Shown in pieces: positions 11,510 to 23,983 of a DNA stretch of 64,000 nt (position 1 is the stretch's first letter; the number at the start of each line of letters is the position of its first letter). Source of the DNA: Bugula neritina (Eukaryota; Bryozoa; Gymnolaemata; Cheilostomatida; Bugulidae); the NCBI GenBank assembly GCA_964035545.1, contig OZ037773.1:8394751-8458750 (forward strand), given 5' to 3'. Position numbers and translations under genes: made by a program. The notes beneath the pieces were generated by a model. That model did not search any database, had not been told where the DNA came from, and saw nothing but the letters and a program-made list of their open reading frames with translations.

Positions 11510-14500
11510 ATGAGTGGAAGCTTTTTTAAAAAGTCTTTAGCAGCTAGCAATATCAAGATACAAGCATCTGGAAGTGGCGGAAGATCTGTACACAATGAAG
11601 ATTTTAATGGTGTGTCATTGTCATTGTGTGAATCTTCAAGTTCATTAGTGATTAGACTTAGTATTTTACTATTTAGTAGTATAATTCTTAGTATTGTTTA
11701 TAATTTAATTTTATTAATTAGATTCAGTATTGGTATTACTATTACTATTAGATTTAGTAGTACAATATGAAAATGAATTACCGATTGGTGATTAGTATTA
11801 CGTATTTTAATTCACGATGACAATTACTCAGGATGAATTCGACTTATTCGTATATCTATAACAGTAATAGTAATACTAATAGGCCTACTGTAATAGCAAT
11901 ACTAATAGTAATAGTTATACTAATTTAGTTTAACAAAAATAAAACTATTCTAGTTTAATACTAATAGTAATAGTAATGCCATTTGACTTTGCCAATTGGA
12001 AACCAGTAAAACTAGAAGTAAAACTAAATGTAATACTAATACTAATAGTAATAGTAATACTTATACTATTAGATTTACTATGTCTATTAGTATTAGTATT
12101 ACTAATACTAATAGTAATAGTATTACTATTAGTGATATTAGTAAATTTAATAAATTTAGTAAATTTAAATACTAAATTTAAATAGCATTGTAAATTTTAA
12201 TTAGAGTTATAATAATAACATTCACTTAATCTTATTGATACATTGGATTTGGACTTTGAATTTGGAAAATTACAATGATAATGATTATCATTATAACATT
12301 AGGTTTAACTTTGAGGATCAGGATGTATACTAATAATTTACTACGTCTGCTGGCAATCCCTTGTAAAATTAATACTAATTCAGTAATTGGTATTATATTT
12401 TGTATTAGTATAGCTGTATCATAATCATAGTATGTGTATTAGTATAAATATAATAACAGTATTGTTTGTTCAGCAAAGTATTGTTGTTGGCATTGCTATG
12501 GGTGTGGTAAAATCACTATTAGTACTAGTATAATGCTATAAGTATAACTATCTAACTCTTAACTTTTAGTCATAATGATAATTGTAGCCATGTATTTAGT
12601 GCTACTACAGTCTACAAGCATTAGTATAACTAAAATTAAAAATAACATCAGCTGTATTAGCATAATTAGCAATTTAAGAAATATAGAATTAGATGTTTTT
12701 CGTTCAACTTTTTCCCATGGACTCAAGTTGATATACTTACAGTAATGGCAAAATGTTGAGGTTGCTATTATAATCATAGTTATCTAATGGTCCTAGTGAT
12801 ACTACAAGTTATACAGTATAACTGTTACTTGACTATTAATGGTGTAATGTACTGTGTTACTTTTGATGTATATTATAGGGGTAGCTTTGTGAATGTAATG
12901 TCTAAAGGTAGTGTGCAGATGGTAAAAATTTATGTTTTCTACCACATGAAGAAGACTTGCTCCAATATTTTATCCAATTATTGATGCGAGCTTTATGTTT
13001 TATTTTGAATGTTATAAAATATATAGTACTAGAAATTAACATTTTTTGTGTAAAGCTTTTCTTTGTTTAAAATTTGTTTATTCCATTACATTTATTACTG
13101 GTTGAAATTGCCATTAGGTTTGTTAGTTAGTTGTATGGGTAGTTTGCACTTGAATGTTACTTTTTATTAGACGGTTCAATGGACGACCAGTACGACAGAC
13201 AGTCCTACGGTGGTAAGGGGCCGAGGACCATCAGCTATAGGGCTAGAGGCAGGGGCCGTGGAAGGGGTGGCTTTAGAAACAACTACAGTCAGCATGATCA
13301 CAGAGGTGATTCATTTACACTGCACTGCTCTACATTAGTCTATGCTTTGCTTGATCCAAGACATAGTGACTATTGCCTGCTTATTGGTAGCAGGAAACAC
13401 TACTTCTGTGGAAAATGTTAAGTTTCTAAATTTGTTTACAGTTTCACTATCAATAAGGTGTATTCCTTATCTTCAATTCATATTCATTGTTTTATCACAG
13501 ATAATAGAACGTTGACTGAGAGATTGGGGGAGAGGATGGGGTACCGTGGTCGAGGTAGAGGCAAGAAGGGGCCTGGGGAGTATATAGCCCTGAAACATCA
13601 AGACCAAGGTCATAGCAAACCAGTCAATGGACCACAGTGGTATCAAGTGACAGTGAGTGTCAGATTTCGTGATTACTTTGACTTTAGAGCAGCTCCTAGT
13701 AGCTTCTTATTATGTTGTTTATTATCATAGGTTAGATATGATGAGGTCACTTTGTGGGGCACACATAGACACACACAATGAAAAATATGAATCAATTTAA
13801 TCATGATAGTATATGGAGTGAAACTCAAATCCTTATATATTGTCTATTTTTGCTTAGCCTCTATTATAAAAAGTTATATATAAAAAGTTATGTATAAAGA
13901 GTTATTATAAATAGTTATATATATTATAAAGAGATAAATACATAACTCAAATATGTTTCCCTTCCAGATACCATATGGTACCCAAGCTGGTAAAGACTTT
14001 ATATACGAGTCTATCAACGAGTTACTAGACATTCCCTTTCAGCCAATCTCCTACAAAGAAGAAGGAAAGGCCTCCGTGTTCTACGTGGAGTTGTCTTTCT
14101 CGTCAATCGAGGCGTTGAAGGCCGTCAATAAAAGGATTACAATGCCAAACGGGTTCAAGGTCAGTATGCAATCTGCCCTGTGTTTCCCTTCATTACGTAT
14201 CATTAATCATTGCTTAGTTCACAGGCATCATTGGTCTTCCACCTGATTTCTACTTGTCATGTGACCATCTTGTATCTCTTGCCTTCTCTTCAGATGATGG
14301 TGACTGTGAGACAAGGGTCCCCGCCAGTTCCCAAGGTAGTCGAGGGAGCGTTGATGGATAAACTGCTGAGTACAATGAATGAGCTCTACAGCACAGAAAA
14401 CAAAGTGTTAGACCTCTCTGCTCTGCACAAACACGAGAGTAAGTGTTAGTCAGTCTGTCTGCCTGTGCATCTTCCTGGTCATCTGTCTGTGCGTCTCTCC

Positions 14501-17500
14501 ACTCATCTGCCTGTGTGTCTCAACTATTGAAGTACTGGAGTTATATTGGAGAGGGAGATTATGTGTACGTCTGCTACTTCTTATGTGTATGTCTGCTACT
14601 TATTATGTGTACGTCTGCTACTTCTTATGTGTACGTCTGCTACTTCTTATGTGTACGTCTGCTACTTTTTATGTGTACGTCTGCTACTTCTTATGTGTAC
14701 GTCTGCTACTTCTTATGTGTACGTCTGCTACTTTTTATGTGTACGTCTGCTACTTCTTATGTGTACGTCTGCTACTTCTTATGTGTACGTCTGCTACTTC
14801 TTATGTGTACGTCTGCTACTTTTTATGTGTACGTCTGCTACTTCTTATGTGTACGTCTGCTACTTCTTATGTGTACGTCTGCTACTTTTTATGTGTACGT
14901 CTGCTACTTCTTATGTGTACGTCTGCTACTTCTTATGTGTACGTCTGCTACTTCTTATGTGTACGTCTGCTACTTTTTATGTGTACGTCTGCTACTTCTT
15001 ATGTGTACGTCTGCTACTTCTTATGTGTACGTCTGCTACTTCTTATGTGTACGTCTGCTACTTTTTATGTGTACGTCTGCTACTTCTTATGTGTACGTCT
15101 GCTACTTCTTATGTGTACGTCTGCTACTTCTTATGTGTACGTCTGCTACTTCTTACAGGTCTAAAGCCCGACTTCCTCCCTCTGAACAGACCTCAGGTGA
15201 TGACCAGTGTCGTCAGCATCATCTGTGAGCACATCGCACAAGATCTGGTGGCTCTCAACCTCAGCAACAACAGACTTTCCTCTCTGGTACACCTTGAGAA
15301 GGCTGTGTCCTCCACCCCCAACGTGCAGGGCCTCGATCTCTCCAATAACCCTGAGGTACACAGTCTACAGTCAATAGACTCTTACTCTACCTGCTTTAAA
15401 TTTGAAATAATTCAATTGCTGCATTCAGGAGTGGCTACTGTTACAGTGGAATTTTCTAGTTGCTATCCACTGGCGCGTTGTTAGTTTTCAAAAGCTGATT
15501 TTTTTAACAGTTTTGTTTTTTTCACGACCATGTTTATGTTGAGATGTTCTTACTTGTCTATGAATACTGAATGTAAATTCTGATTACTTCAAGTTGAGGG
15601 AAAGTGAATTAGATCGACTTAAAGGTTGGAATCTGACAGAAATCAACTTGACTGGCACCTCCATTGCTAAAAGGAACAGCGATGATTTCAACACATATCT
15701 GTCGTATGTACCTGTTCAGTTTATCTTTCTAACCATTCTCTGTATTAGTAACCTATAAGCCGTTTACTCTCCTAGCATCGTATGTTGTCAATCCAACCGC
15801 CGACTAGCGCCTCTACCTTCGTGTCTCGTATAGTCGTTGCTGGTTTAAACAGACTCAATAGCCACAGAATGTTTCTGTATTACAATAAAACCTGAGTAAT
15901 GCTCAAGTGAAAGGAAACAGTTTTTGTATTTTGTAATTGCATATTTACTGCTCGCTTTTTCCTCTTAATAGATTAGCAAGTTGTTTATTTTTTATAATTT
16001 GCAAAAATGTATTATAATATAATAAAATATAATATAATAATATAATGCCCATATTTACCTTGATGAGAAACTATTGTGTTTAGTTCTCGATATCTTGATC
16101 AGTAACTGTTATACATAAATTTTATTGATTTCTTGATATAAACAGTTTTATAGCTTATAGTTTTTTAGTCTTTTGCAAATAAGGAGGAAGTTTTTAATTT
16201 TATTTTGATTCTTTAAAATATTATTTAATTAAGCATGTGTCGGTCTTGAAAATATTGTGTTTTTAGAAACTCTTTTTAAATTGTTACTCATTCATGTTAC
16301 TCTAATTGTCATTTCCAAGTGTCTTTTTGTTTTGGTTTTTTGGTTTTCCTACTTATGTTATGCTAATCTTTTTTTCCATTGCATTATCACTCTGATATTT
16401 TTCGCAATAGTTTACTATGTTTAGTTTTATCTTTGCTCTGCTTATCATGTTACACTAGTTACTAGGTTATTATTTCTGTGTTACTTAGTCAATGCTCTAA
16501 AAATCTTCCATTAGAATGTAGTTATTTATCACAGTATTGTGTACTCGTAGTGAATTCTTTTTCTTTGTAACTGCTCAGTCTTGTATTTGTCTAACTGAGT
16601 GGACAATTTATACTTTTTACTGAATAGTTATTGCTTGTTTTTTGTCTACACGATCAAAATGAGTAATCATGTAATTGACAGCTTAGATTTAAAAGTAGGG
16701 AAATGATTTACCATTGTATGGAGAAGTGACACGTATCAGAAGTGTTGTACGGGACACTTGCCACGTGTGTCACAACAGGCTGCACACATCGTGCAGAGAC
16801 CTAAGTGTGGGCACTGAGAGTGATAGACTGAGTAGTACTACAGTGTTACTACTCACTCAGTCAGTCTCACTCTTAGTAGTGAGTTATGCTGACTTAATCA
16901 CTCTTGTTTCACTCATGTGAAGCTGCCACATTGGTGAGATCATTTGATACATCTGTAACTTTGTCAATGATCTTCTCATGTTGCTAGATATGCTAAGCTG
17001 TCTCCAGGCATTGATTGCTCATTTTTGTCTCCTTTTGGTACTGGTGGTAGTAATGTAGCCACATCAGTTCAATGTATAGCTTATATCATTTATAATGGGA
17101 ATTACTAGATTTACACTACTTTCTAGTAGCCATTTCTCATTTTTGTTTTGCTATGTTGTTAGTTTTTATTGATTCCTTTACTAACATGTAATTGATGTGT
17201 CCTTCATCCTATTGAGATGCGGTAAAAAATGTAGTAATATCTTTGGTTTGTACGTAATTATAACTAATCTCTTCATATCACTTCTTTGTGTTCATTTTGC
17301 TATCATATCTATTCTTTTGAGACTAGAAATAACATCATGGATTATGTCATCATCTGTGTACAGTTTCTTAATTATTGACTATTATGTGTACCTTGATTGT
17401 GTGAATATTTTTATTTCTATGCAAGTTACAGAACCTGTCCTATATTTCTCAACTAAATGGCAATACAACCAGATATAATATTTTTCTATTTCTCATTTTA

Positions 17501-20500
17501 TGTTGAATTTTTTATTTTTGTCTTTTAATACTTAAGGCTCTGATTTAGCATGCCTGTGATTTTTCATGTTAGTAATCTTTTTTTCAGTCTCTTAGAATAG
17601 TATAAATAGATTATTTTCATTTTTTAGATGATCTTATTTTTATTTTCTTCTGACAATTATTGACTGATGTCAAATTTAAGTATGTTGAAAAATCTTTCGT
17701 AATAATACTTGGCTGCTTCTTAACTTTTTATATATTTTTTCAAATGTTTTGTTGGGCTGTAGCACTAATGTTTTTATGTGTTAGTCAGCAAACCAGCATT
17801 TTTAATCCATTACTTTATCATAGATCATTTTAAAATTTATTAAATTATTTTTATTTTATGAGTAGTATTAAAGGAATTGTTAGATTTTCTAAATGCCTGT
17901 TTGCAGCTCCTACTCTAATAATAGACACATTTTGCTTTAAACTTACTTCAGTGTTCCCATTTTAATTTTACTTAAATTTTAAAATATTCATTTTCCAAAA
18001 GTTCTTCAATAGGTTTGTGCATTCTATTTTTATCTGAACCTCAAAATAAATTCTATTTTTATTCTTAATTTACGATATTTTTATAGTTATCTATTTTTGT
18101 ATCATGTTTTTATATCTGTTTACTTTTTGATGCTTCATATTTGAATTTTGTTTGAACCATTTATAGTTTTTTTAAAGTTGTTTTTTGTCATGTATATTCT
18201 GTGAATAATGTGCTAATCTTCTTGCATTTGCATCAATATTATGTTGCATGACATTTCTGGGTAATGTACTGCCAATATTGTAACTTCTATAAGAGATTTT
18301 GGATGCCTGGTGGACACTAGAGGTGCACCAAGTAAACATTTTCATGTTACCTGGTGCACCTCACACCAAATCTGACCTGCTGTTTGGTTTCTAAGGAAAT
18401 ATTCTATTGGTTGATGTCTCATACCGAGCCATTCTATTGGCTTCAATAATCTTAAAGTTGTTGGATTGGCAGCATATAGTGATAGGAAGCAGCAAACACC
18501 GCTGTGGTTTAAGAGAAATTGTCCTTCAGAAATATGAGTTCATTTTGTGCTAAACATAGTATTATTGGGGAACAGCTCCCTGTATATGCCAGACTTTGCT
18601 TTGATGGTTGGTGAAATGGAGTTTGTACTGTTGATGGTATCTGAGGTTGGTGACATACTATTATTACTATTACTACTATTATTACTAATTACTCTATATA
18701 CTATTACTATATACTACTACTACTAGTTATACTACTAGTACTGGTGACATACTATTACTACTACTACTACTAGTACTAGTACTGCTGTTGCAGCTGCTAC
18801 TGCTACTACATTTACTGACTAATTAACTAATTTACTCATTTAGTTCCACACGTTTGTGTAGCAGATTTTGATTTGTTTTATGAAATACTTCTCTGTGTTG
18901 TAGAAATGTGAGAAAAAGATTTCCCAACATAGTTATTCTGGTAGGCCTACTATTCTATGTATTCACAGAAAACTTGTTACACCTTCAAGTTACTTGAGTA
19001 TTTATTGACATTACCTCAGCAGGGGTCTTGCTAAGTATTAATTATTTGATGAAGTAGTTCCAATGTTGCCAATGCTAATTTATCATCTTCCTTGTGCTGA
19101 ACACACATTTTCTCAGAGCTCTGTGTTTTATCTTCACTTGATAATCATGTAACTTCCTTCTTCCTTGTTGCATCAGTATTTGCCTAACAAACTCATCTCT
19201 TGATAGGACGGAAACAATGCACCACCACCAATTAAATTCGAAATCGAAGAGGCCGAGGAAAAACGACTCCCTGTGCCGAAATTTAATTTCTTTGGAGTAA
19301 ACAATGAATGTCAGAGTCTGGTGATGCGGTTTATAGAGCAGTATGTATGCCTTCTCATCGGTTATGTAGTCTTTGATTGTTCTTGTATAGCCTGCGGGGA
19401 GTGGGGGGGGGGCTTCACACACCTTCCTTGGTAACTTCACCTTGCCTTGGGATCCTCTGCTCCCTGCATAAACTAGAATTATAGGGATGGGATATTAGAC
19501 CAGGTGGGCACAGGTTGGTGTATCATACACATACTACCTGCTGGGTGTATAGTATGTAGTGTATAGGTGGGCACAGGTTGGTGTAAGATATACATACTAC
19601 CTGCTGGGTGTATATAATGCCCAGCATCAACATCTGTCTGCAGGTACATACAGCTGTTTGATTCAAATCAGAGAAGCAACCTCATAGAGGCGTACCATGA
19701 CCATGTTACTTTCTCCACCAGCTTCTGGTTCTACCCGGATGAGAACGCAAAGTAAGCAGTAGTTAGCTGTATCATATATGCTATCCTATGTGTTAGTTGA
19801 CTGTATCATATCCTATGTGTTAGTTGGCTGTATCATATCCTATGTGTTAGTTGGCTGTATCATATCCTATGTGTTAGTTGGCTGTATCATATCCTATGTG
19901 TTAGTTGGCTGTATCATATCCTATGTGTTAGTTGACTGTATCATATATCCTATGTGTTAGTTGACTGTATCATATCCTATGTGTTAGTTGGCTGTATCAT
20001 ATCCTATGTGTTAGTTGGCTGTATCATATCCTATGTGTTAGTTGGCTGTATCATATCATATCCTATGTGTTAGTTGACTGTATCATATCCTATGTGTTAG
20101 TTGGCTGTATCATATCCTATGTGTTAGTTGACTGTATCATATCCTATGTGTTAGCTGGCTGTATCATATCCTATGTGTTAGTTGGCTGTATCATATCATA
20201 TGTGTTAGTTGGCTGTATCATATCCTATGTGTTAGTTGGCTATATCATATCATATGTGTTAGTTGGCTGTATCATATCATATGTGTTAGTCGGCTATATC
20301 ATATATCCTATGTGTTAGTTGGCTGTATCATATCATATCCTATGTGTTAGTTGGCTGTATCATATCATATGTGTTAGTTGACTGTATCATATCCTATGTG
20401 TTAGTTGACTGTATCATATCATATGTGTTAGTTGGCTGTATCATATCCTATGTGTTAGTTGACTGTATCATATCCTATGTGTTAGTTGACTGTATCATAT

Positions 20501-23500
20501 CCTATGTGTTAGTTGACTGTATCATATCCTATGTGTTAGTTGGCTGTATCATATCCTATGTGTTAGTTGGCTGTATTGTATCCTATGTGTTAGTTGGCTG
20601 TATCGTATCCTATGTGTTAGTTGGCTGTATCATATCCTATGTGTTAGTTGACTGTATCATATCCTATGTGTTAGTTGACTGTATCATATCCTATGTGTTA
20701 GTTGACTGTATCATATCATATCCTATGTGTTAGTTGGCTGTATGTGTGTTAGTCAGCAGTTTTGAGCACATCTGGCTAGCTGCCGATGTTCTACACACCA
20801 CTATACTAATTCTATACTGACATGTCATCACCTAAAATGTGTATAAACTTGTTTAATGAATCTCTTTTGGAATTGTCCACTCACCAAAGGGGAAGCCTGG
20901 TTTTAGCACTAGTCTCTCTATCGCCCTGTCTATTGCGTTCACGCTGCTATTCCAATCTGGGTAGATGTGTTACCTGTTTACACTTCAGTTCAATCACCGA
21001 GAGTTTACCTGTGACTTGTAGGCAGCATCGGTTTGACATTGGCTGCAGCAGAAACCTGGTGAGGATTCCACCACAAGAACGTAACGGGAAACGTGTACAC
21101 TACGGGAAGGAGGCAGTTGTTAAGTTCTTGGCCGAGGAGTTCCCGGAGACGAATCACTTGATGGAGACTCTCAATGCTGATGTTATTCATCACAGTGTAA
21201 GTATATACGAGTAGTGTAAGTATAGTAGTGTAAGTATAGTAGTGTAAGTACATGAGTAGTGTAAGTATAGTAGTGTAAGTATAGTAGTGTAAGTATAGTA
21301 GTGTAAGTGCATGAATAGTGTAAGTATATGAGTAGTGTAAGTATAGTACTGTAAGTATAGTAGTGTAAGTATAGTAGTGTAAGTGCATGAATAGTGTAAG
21401 TATATGAGTAGTGTAAGTATATGAGTAGTGTAAGTATATGAGTAGTGTAAGTATATGAATAGTGTAAGTATATGAGTAGTGTAAGTATATTACTATCTTG
21501 TGATTGTATCTGACATACTAACGTTGTGGTTGCGCTGTTTAGCCTCAGATGTTGAGTTTCACCATAACGGGCCTGTATGAGGAGTCCCGGAGCAGCAAGT
21601 CTTTCAAGGTCACAAGGTTATTCTCCAGAAACTTCACAGCCGTGTACCAAGGCGCAGGTGAGCTTCGAATATACACACTCGGTGCTCTGCTATATATTAT
21701 AATAATATATATAGTAAAATAATATATATATAGTAGAATAACATAATATTTTGTGTAATAACATATATTGCAAAATAATTATACAATAGAATAATATAAA
21801 TAGTATAATAATATTATATATGCAGTAGAATAATATAATATGCACTCACACTCTATGCTCTGCTATACAGTAGAATAACCTTGCAGGTATTGTCATCATC
21901 AGCGAGCAGCTTTCCTTCTCTAACGCCAACCCCGATAGACGAGGTCGGATGGTTGCTAACGGCAGCAAAAGGTCAACTGCCGCTCTCGGCAGCCAACCGT
22001 CCGTCTCCACCGTCTCTGCGCCGGTAGATGAGACAGCCCAGAATGCAATGGTGCAGAGGTTCATGATCGACTCTGGCATGAATGCTCATTACAGCAGAGA
22101 GTAAGTGTATTCCTTCATATCTCATTGTAGTGTGTGTTGTTACATGTGTAGTGTGTGTTGTTACATGTGTAGTGTGTGTTGTTACACGTGTTGTGTGTGT
22201 TGTTACACATGTTGTGTGTGTTGTTACATGTGTGTTGTTACATGTGTGTTGTGTGTGTTCTTATACATGTAGTGTGTGTTGTTACACATGTAGTGTGTTG
22301 TTACACATGTAGTGTGTGTTGTTACATGTGTTGTGTGTGTTGTTACATGTGTTGTGTGTGTTGTTACACGTGTTGTGTATTATACTAAGTTTTCTCTGTT
22401 TTAGATGTCTGCTGGTCCACAATTGGAACTATGAAGAGGCTGGCAAAAAGTTTACCATTCTTAAGGTATGGCACTATAATATACTATATACTACTACTAT
22501 ATACTACTACTATATACTACTACTATATACTACTATATACTATATACTACTCACTATATACTACTACTATATACTACTACTATATACTACTATATACTAT
22601 ATACTACTCACTATATACTACTACTATATACTACTATATACTACTATATACTACTATATACTACTCACTATATACTACTACTATATACTACTACTATATA
22701 CTACTATATACTACTACTATATACTACTACTATATACTACTACTATATACTACTACTATATACTACTACTATATACTACTACTATATACTACTACTATAT
22801 ACTACTACTATATACTATACTATATACTACTATATACTACTATATACTACTACTATATACTACTACTATATACTACTACTATATACTACTACTATATACT
22901 ACTACTATATACTATACTATATACTATTATATACTACTATATACTACTACTATATACTACTACTATATACTACTACTATATACTACTACTATATACTACT
23001 ACTATATACTACTACTATATACTACTACTATATACTACTACTATATACTACTACTATATACTATACTATATACTACTATATACTACTATATACTACTACT
23101 ATATACTACTACTATATACTATACTATATACTACTATATACTACTATATACTACTACTATATACTACTACTATATACTACTACTATATACTACTACTATA
23201 TACTACTACTATATACTACTACTATATACTACTACTATATACTACTACTATATACTATACTATATACTACTATATACTACTATATACTACTACTATATAC
23301 TACTACTATATACTACTACTATATACTACTATATACTACTATATACTACTACTATATACTACTACTATATACTACTATATACTACTACTATATACTACTA
23401 CTATATACTACTACTATATACTACTACTATATACTACTATATACTACTACTATATACTACTACTATATACTACTACTATATACTACTACTATATACTACT

Positions 23501-23983
23501 ATATACTACTACTATATACTACTACTATATACTACTACTATATACTACTATATACTACTACTATATACTACTACTATATACTACTACTATATACTACTAC
23601 TATATACTACTATATACTACTACTATATACTACTACTATATACTACTACTATATACTACTACTATATACTACTATATACTACTACTATATACTACTACTA
23701 TATACTACTACTATATACTACTACTATATTATTACCATACTAATACTTTTACTATATACAACTAACTACTACCAACTATCCTTCCCTATTGATACTTCAT
23801 AAACTAAATCTGTTTCAAGTGAATTCAATGTTATGATTATATCCACTAGTCCATTATAATACGTTATGTAATTCAACTGTCATTCCTCCATCCACTATTT
23901 AGTGAGCATTTGGAAGGTTTTTATGTACAGTGATTATTCTCTTTTAGGCTGAAGGCAAAATCCCTGCTGATGCATACTGCTAA
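11510..23983 (+). CDS. NXF1: Nuclear RNA export factor 1 (NXF1/TAP), complete
   Basis: Fifteen exons: 11510-11609, 13171-13305, 13501-13652, 13968-14159, 14294-14438, 15159-15355, 15594-15703, 18904-18940, 19207-19340, 19644-19751, 21022-21196, 21543-21657, 21887-22100, 22405-22465 and 23948-23983. All phases match, giving 636 aa. Order: basic RG-rich N-terminus (RARGRGRGRGG, YRGRGRGKKG); RRM from WYQVTIPYG, about residues 125-193; leucine-rich repeats about 240-356 (LVALNLSNNRLSSL, VQGLDLSNNPE, RKRFPNIVILDG); NTF2-like domain about 370-555 (FIEQYIQLFDSNQRSNLIEA, FTAVYQGAGIVIISEQLSF); UBA-like TAP-C domain to the end (MIDSGMNAHYSRECL, HNWNYEEAGKKF, AEGKIPADAYC). NXF1 works with NXT1 to carry mRNPs through nuclear pores. 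The start ATG at 11510 follows no clear signal and is the likeliest choice. AATAAA lies at 24256-24261. Confidence 0.95.
11860..12180. repeat. Degenerate (ACTAAT)n-type simple repeat in NXF1 intron 1
   Basis: Irregular units of taatactaatagtaatag in intron 1 (11610-13170). The rest of the intron is AT-rich with nothing further recognised. Confidence 0.6.
14559..15157. repeat. 22-bp minisatellite abutting the NXF1 exon 6 acceptor
   Basis: About 27 units of acgtctgctacttcttatgt plus gt fill intron 5. The last unit runs straight into the functional 3' splice site (ctgctacttcttacag, exon from 15159). The unit contains no AG, so the array forms a long AG-free pyrimidine-rich tract in which the true AG is the first available. 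Confidence 0.92.
15704..18903. other. NXF1 intron 7 (3.2 kb) with three strong hairpins
   Basis: This is the longest NXF1 intron, AT-rich and without a supported exon. It holds inverted repeats at 16726-16773, 16817-16873 and 18321-18361 and an act/tac-rich stretch at about 18656-18800. Reading through the donor at 15703 adds 17 codons and then a stop, so retention would truncate the protein after the LRRs. Confidence 0.6.
18321..18361 (+). other. Hairpin in NXF1 intron 7
   Basis: AGGTGCACCA at 18321-18330 pairs perfectly with TGGTGCACCT at 18352-18361. After an A/C mismatch the stem goes on with GTAA/TTAC, a bulged A and CAT/ATG, closing on a TTTC loop. That is about 17 pairs in 41 nt. Function unknown. 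Confidence 0.6.
19504..19622. repeat. Two-copy direct repeat of about 60 bp in NXF1 intron 9
   Basis: Two copies start gtgggcacaggttggtgta and end tactacctgctgggtgtat, separated by a short spacer. Confidence 0.75.
19757..20748. repeat. 27-bp minisatellite just after the NXF1 exon 10 donor
   Basis: About 36 units based on gttagttggctgtatcatat plus cctatgt occupy most of intron 10 (19752-21021). The first degenerate unit begins within about 10 bases of the AA|gtaagc donor. All apparent ORFs here (CIISYVLVG repeats) come from the 27-bp period. Confidence 0.92.
21194..21490. repeat. Array of 19 gtaagt donor sequences after NXF1 exon 11
   Basis: The authentic junction CACAGT|gtaagtat (exon end 21196) is followed by 18 further gtaagt sequences in units of 14 bp (agtgtaagtatagt) or 17 bp (agtgtaagtatatgagt). 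Nearly all keep the exon-like AGT in front. The repeat unit is therefore the 5' splice site itself. Confidence 0.93.
22128..22378. repeat. GTGTGTTGTTACA(T/C) minisatellite in NXF1 intron 13
   Basis: Units of about 18-20 bp based on gtgtgttgttacatgtgta fill most of the short intron 13 (22101-22404), from about 28 bases after the donor to about 26 before the acceptor. Confidence 0.85.
22476..23736. repeat. 1.26-kb (actactatat)n array in NXF1 intron 14
   Basis: Nearly pure units of 7 and 10 bp (actatat, actactatat) start about 10 bases after the AAG|gtatgg donor. Long YYYILL-type ORFs in this stretch are products of the repeat. Confidence 0.95.

Noticed and set aside
14559-15157. CRISPR-like array
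   Set aside because: Direct head-to-tail units without unique spacers; ordinary minisatellite in a eukaryotic intron.
14443-15484. Three overlapping frames of MCTSATSYVYVCYF type
   Set aside because: 22-bp minisatellite in NXF1 intron 5; open in all three frames because 22 is not a multiple of three and the unit lacks stops.
19778-20733. CIISYVLVG repeat proteins
   Set aside because: 27-bp intronic minisatellite of NXF1, flanked by consensus donor and acceptor.
22316-23765. YYYILLLYTTT reading frames of more than 400 codons
   Set aside because: Translation of the actactatat array in the last NXF1 intron, between two well-supported exons.
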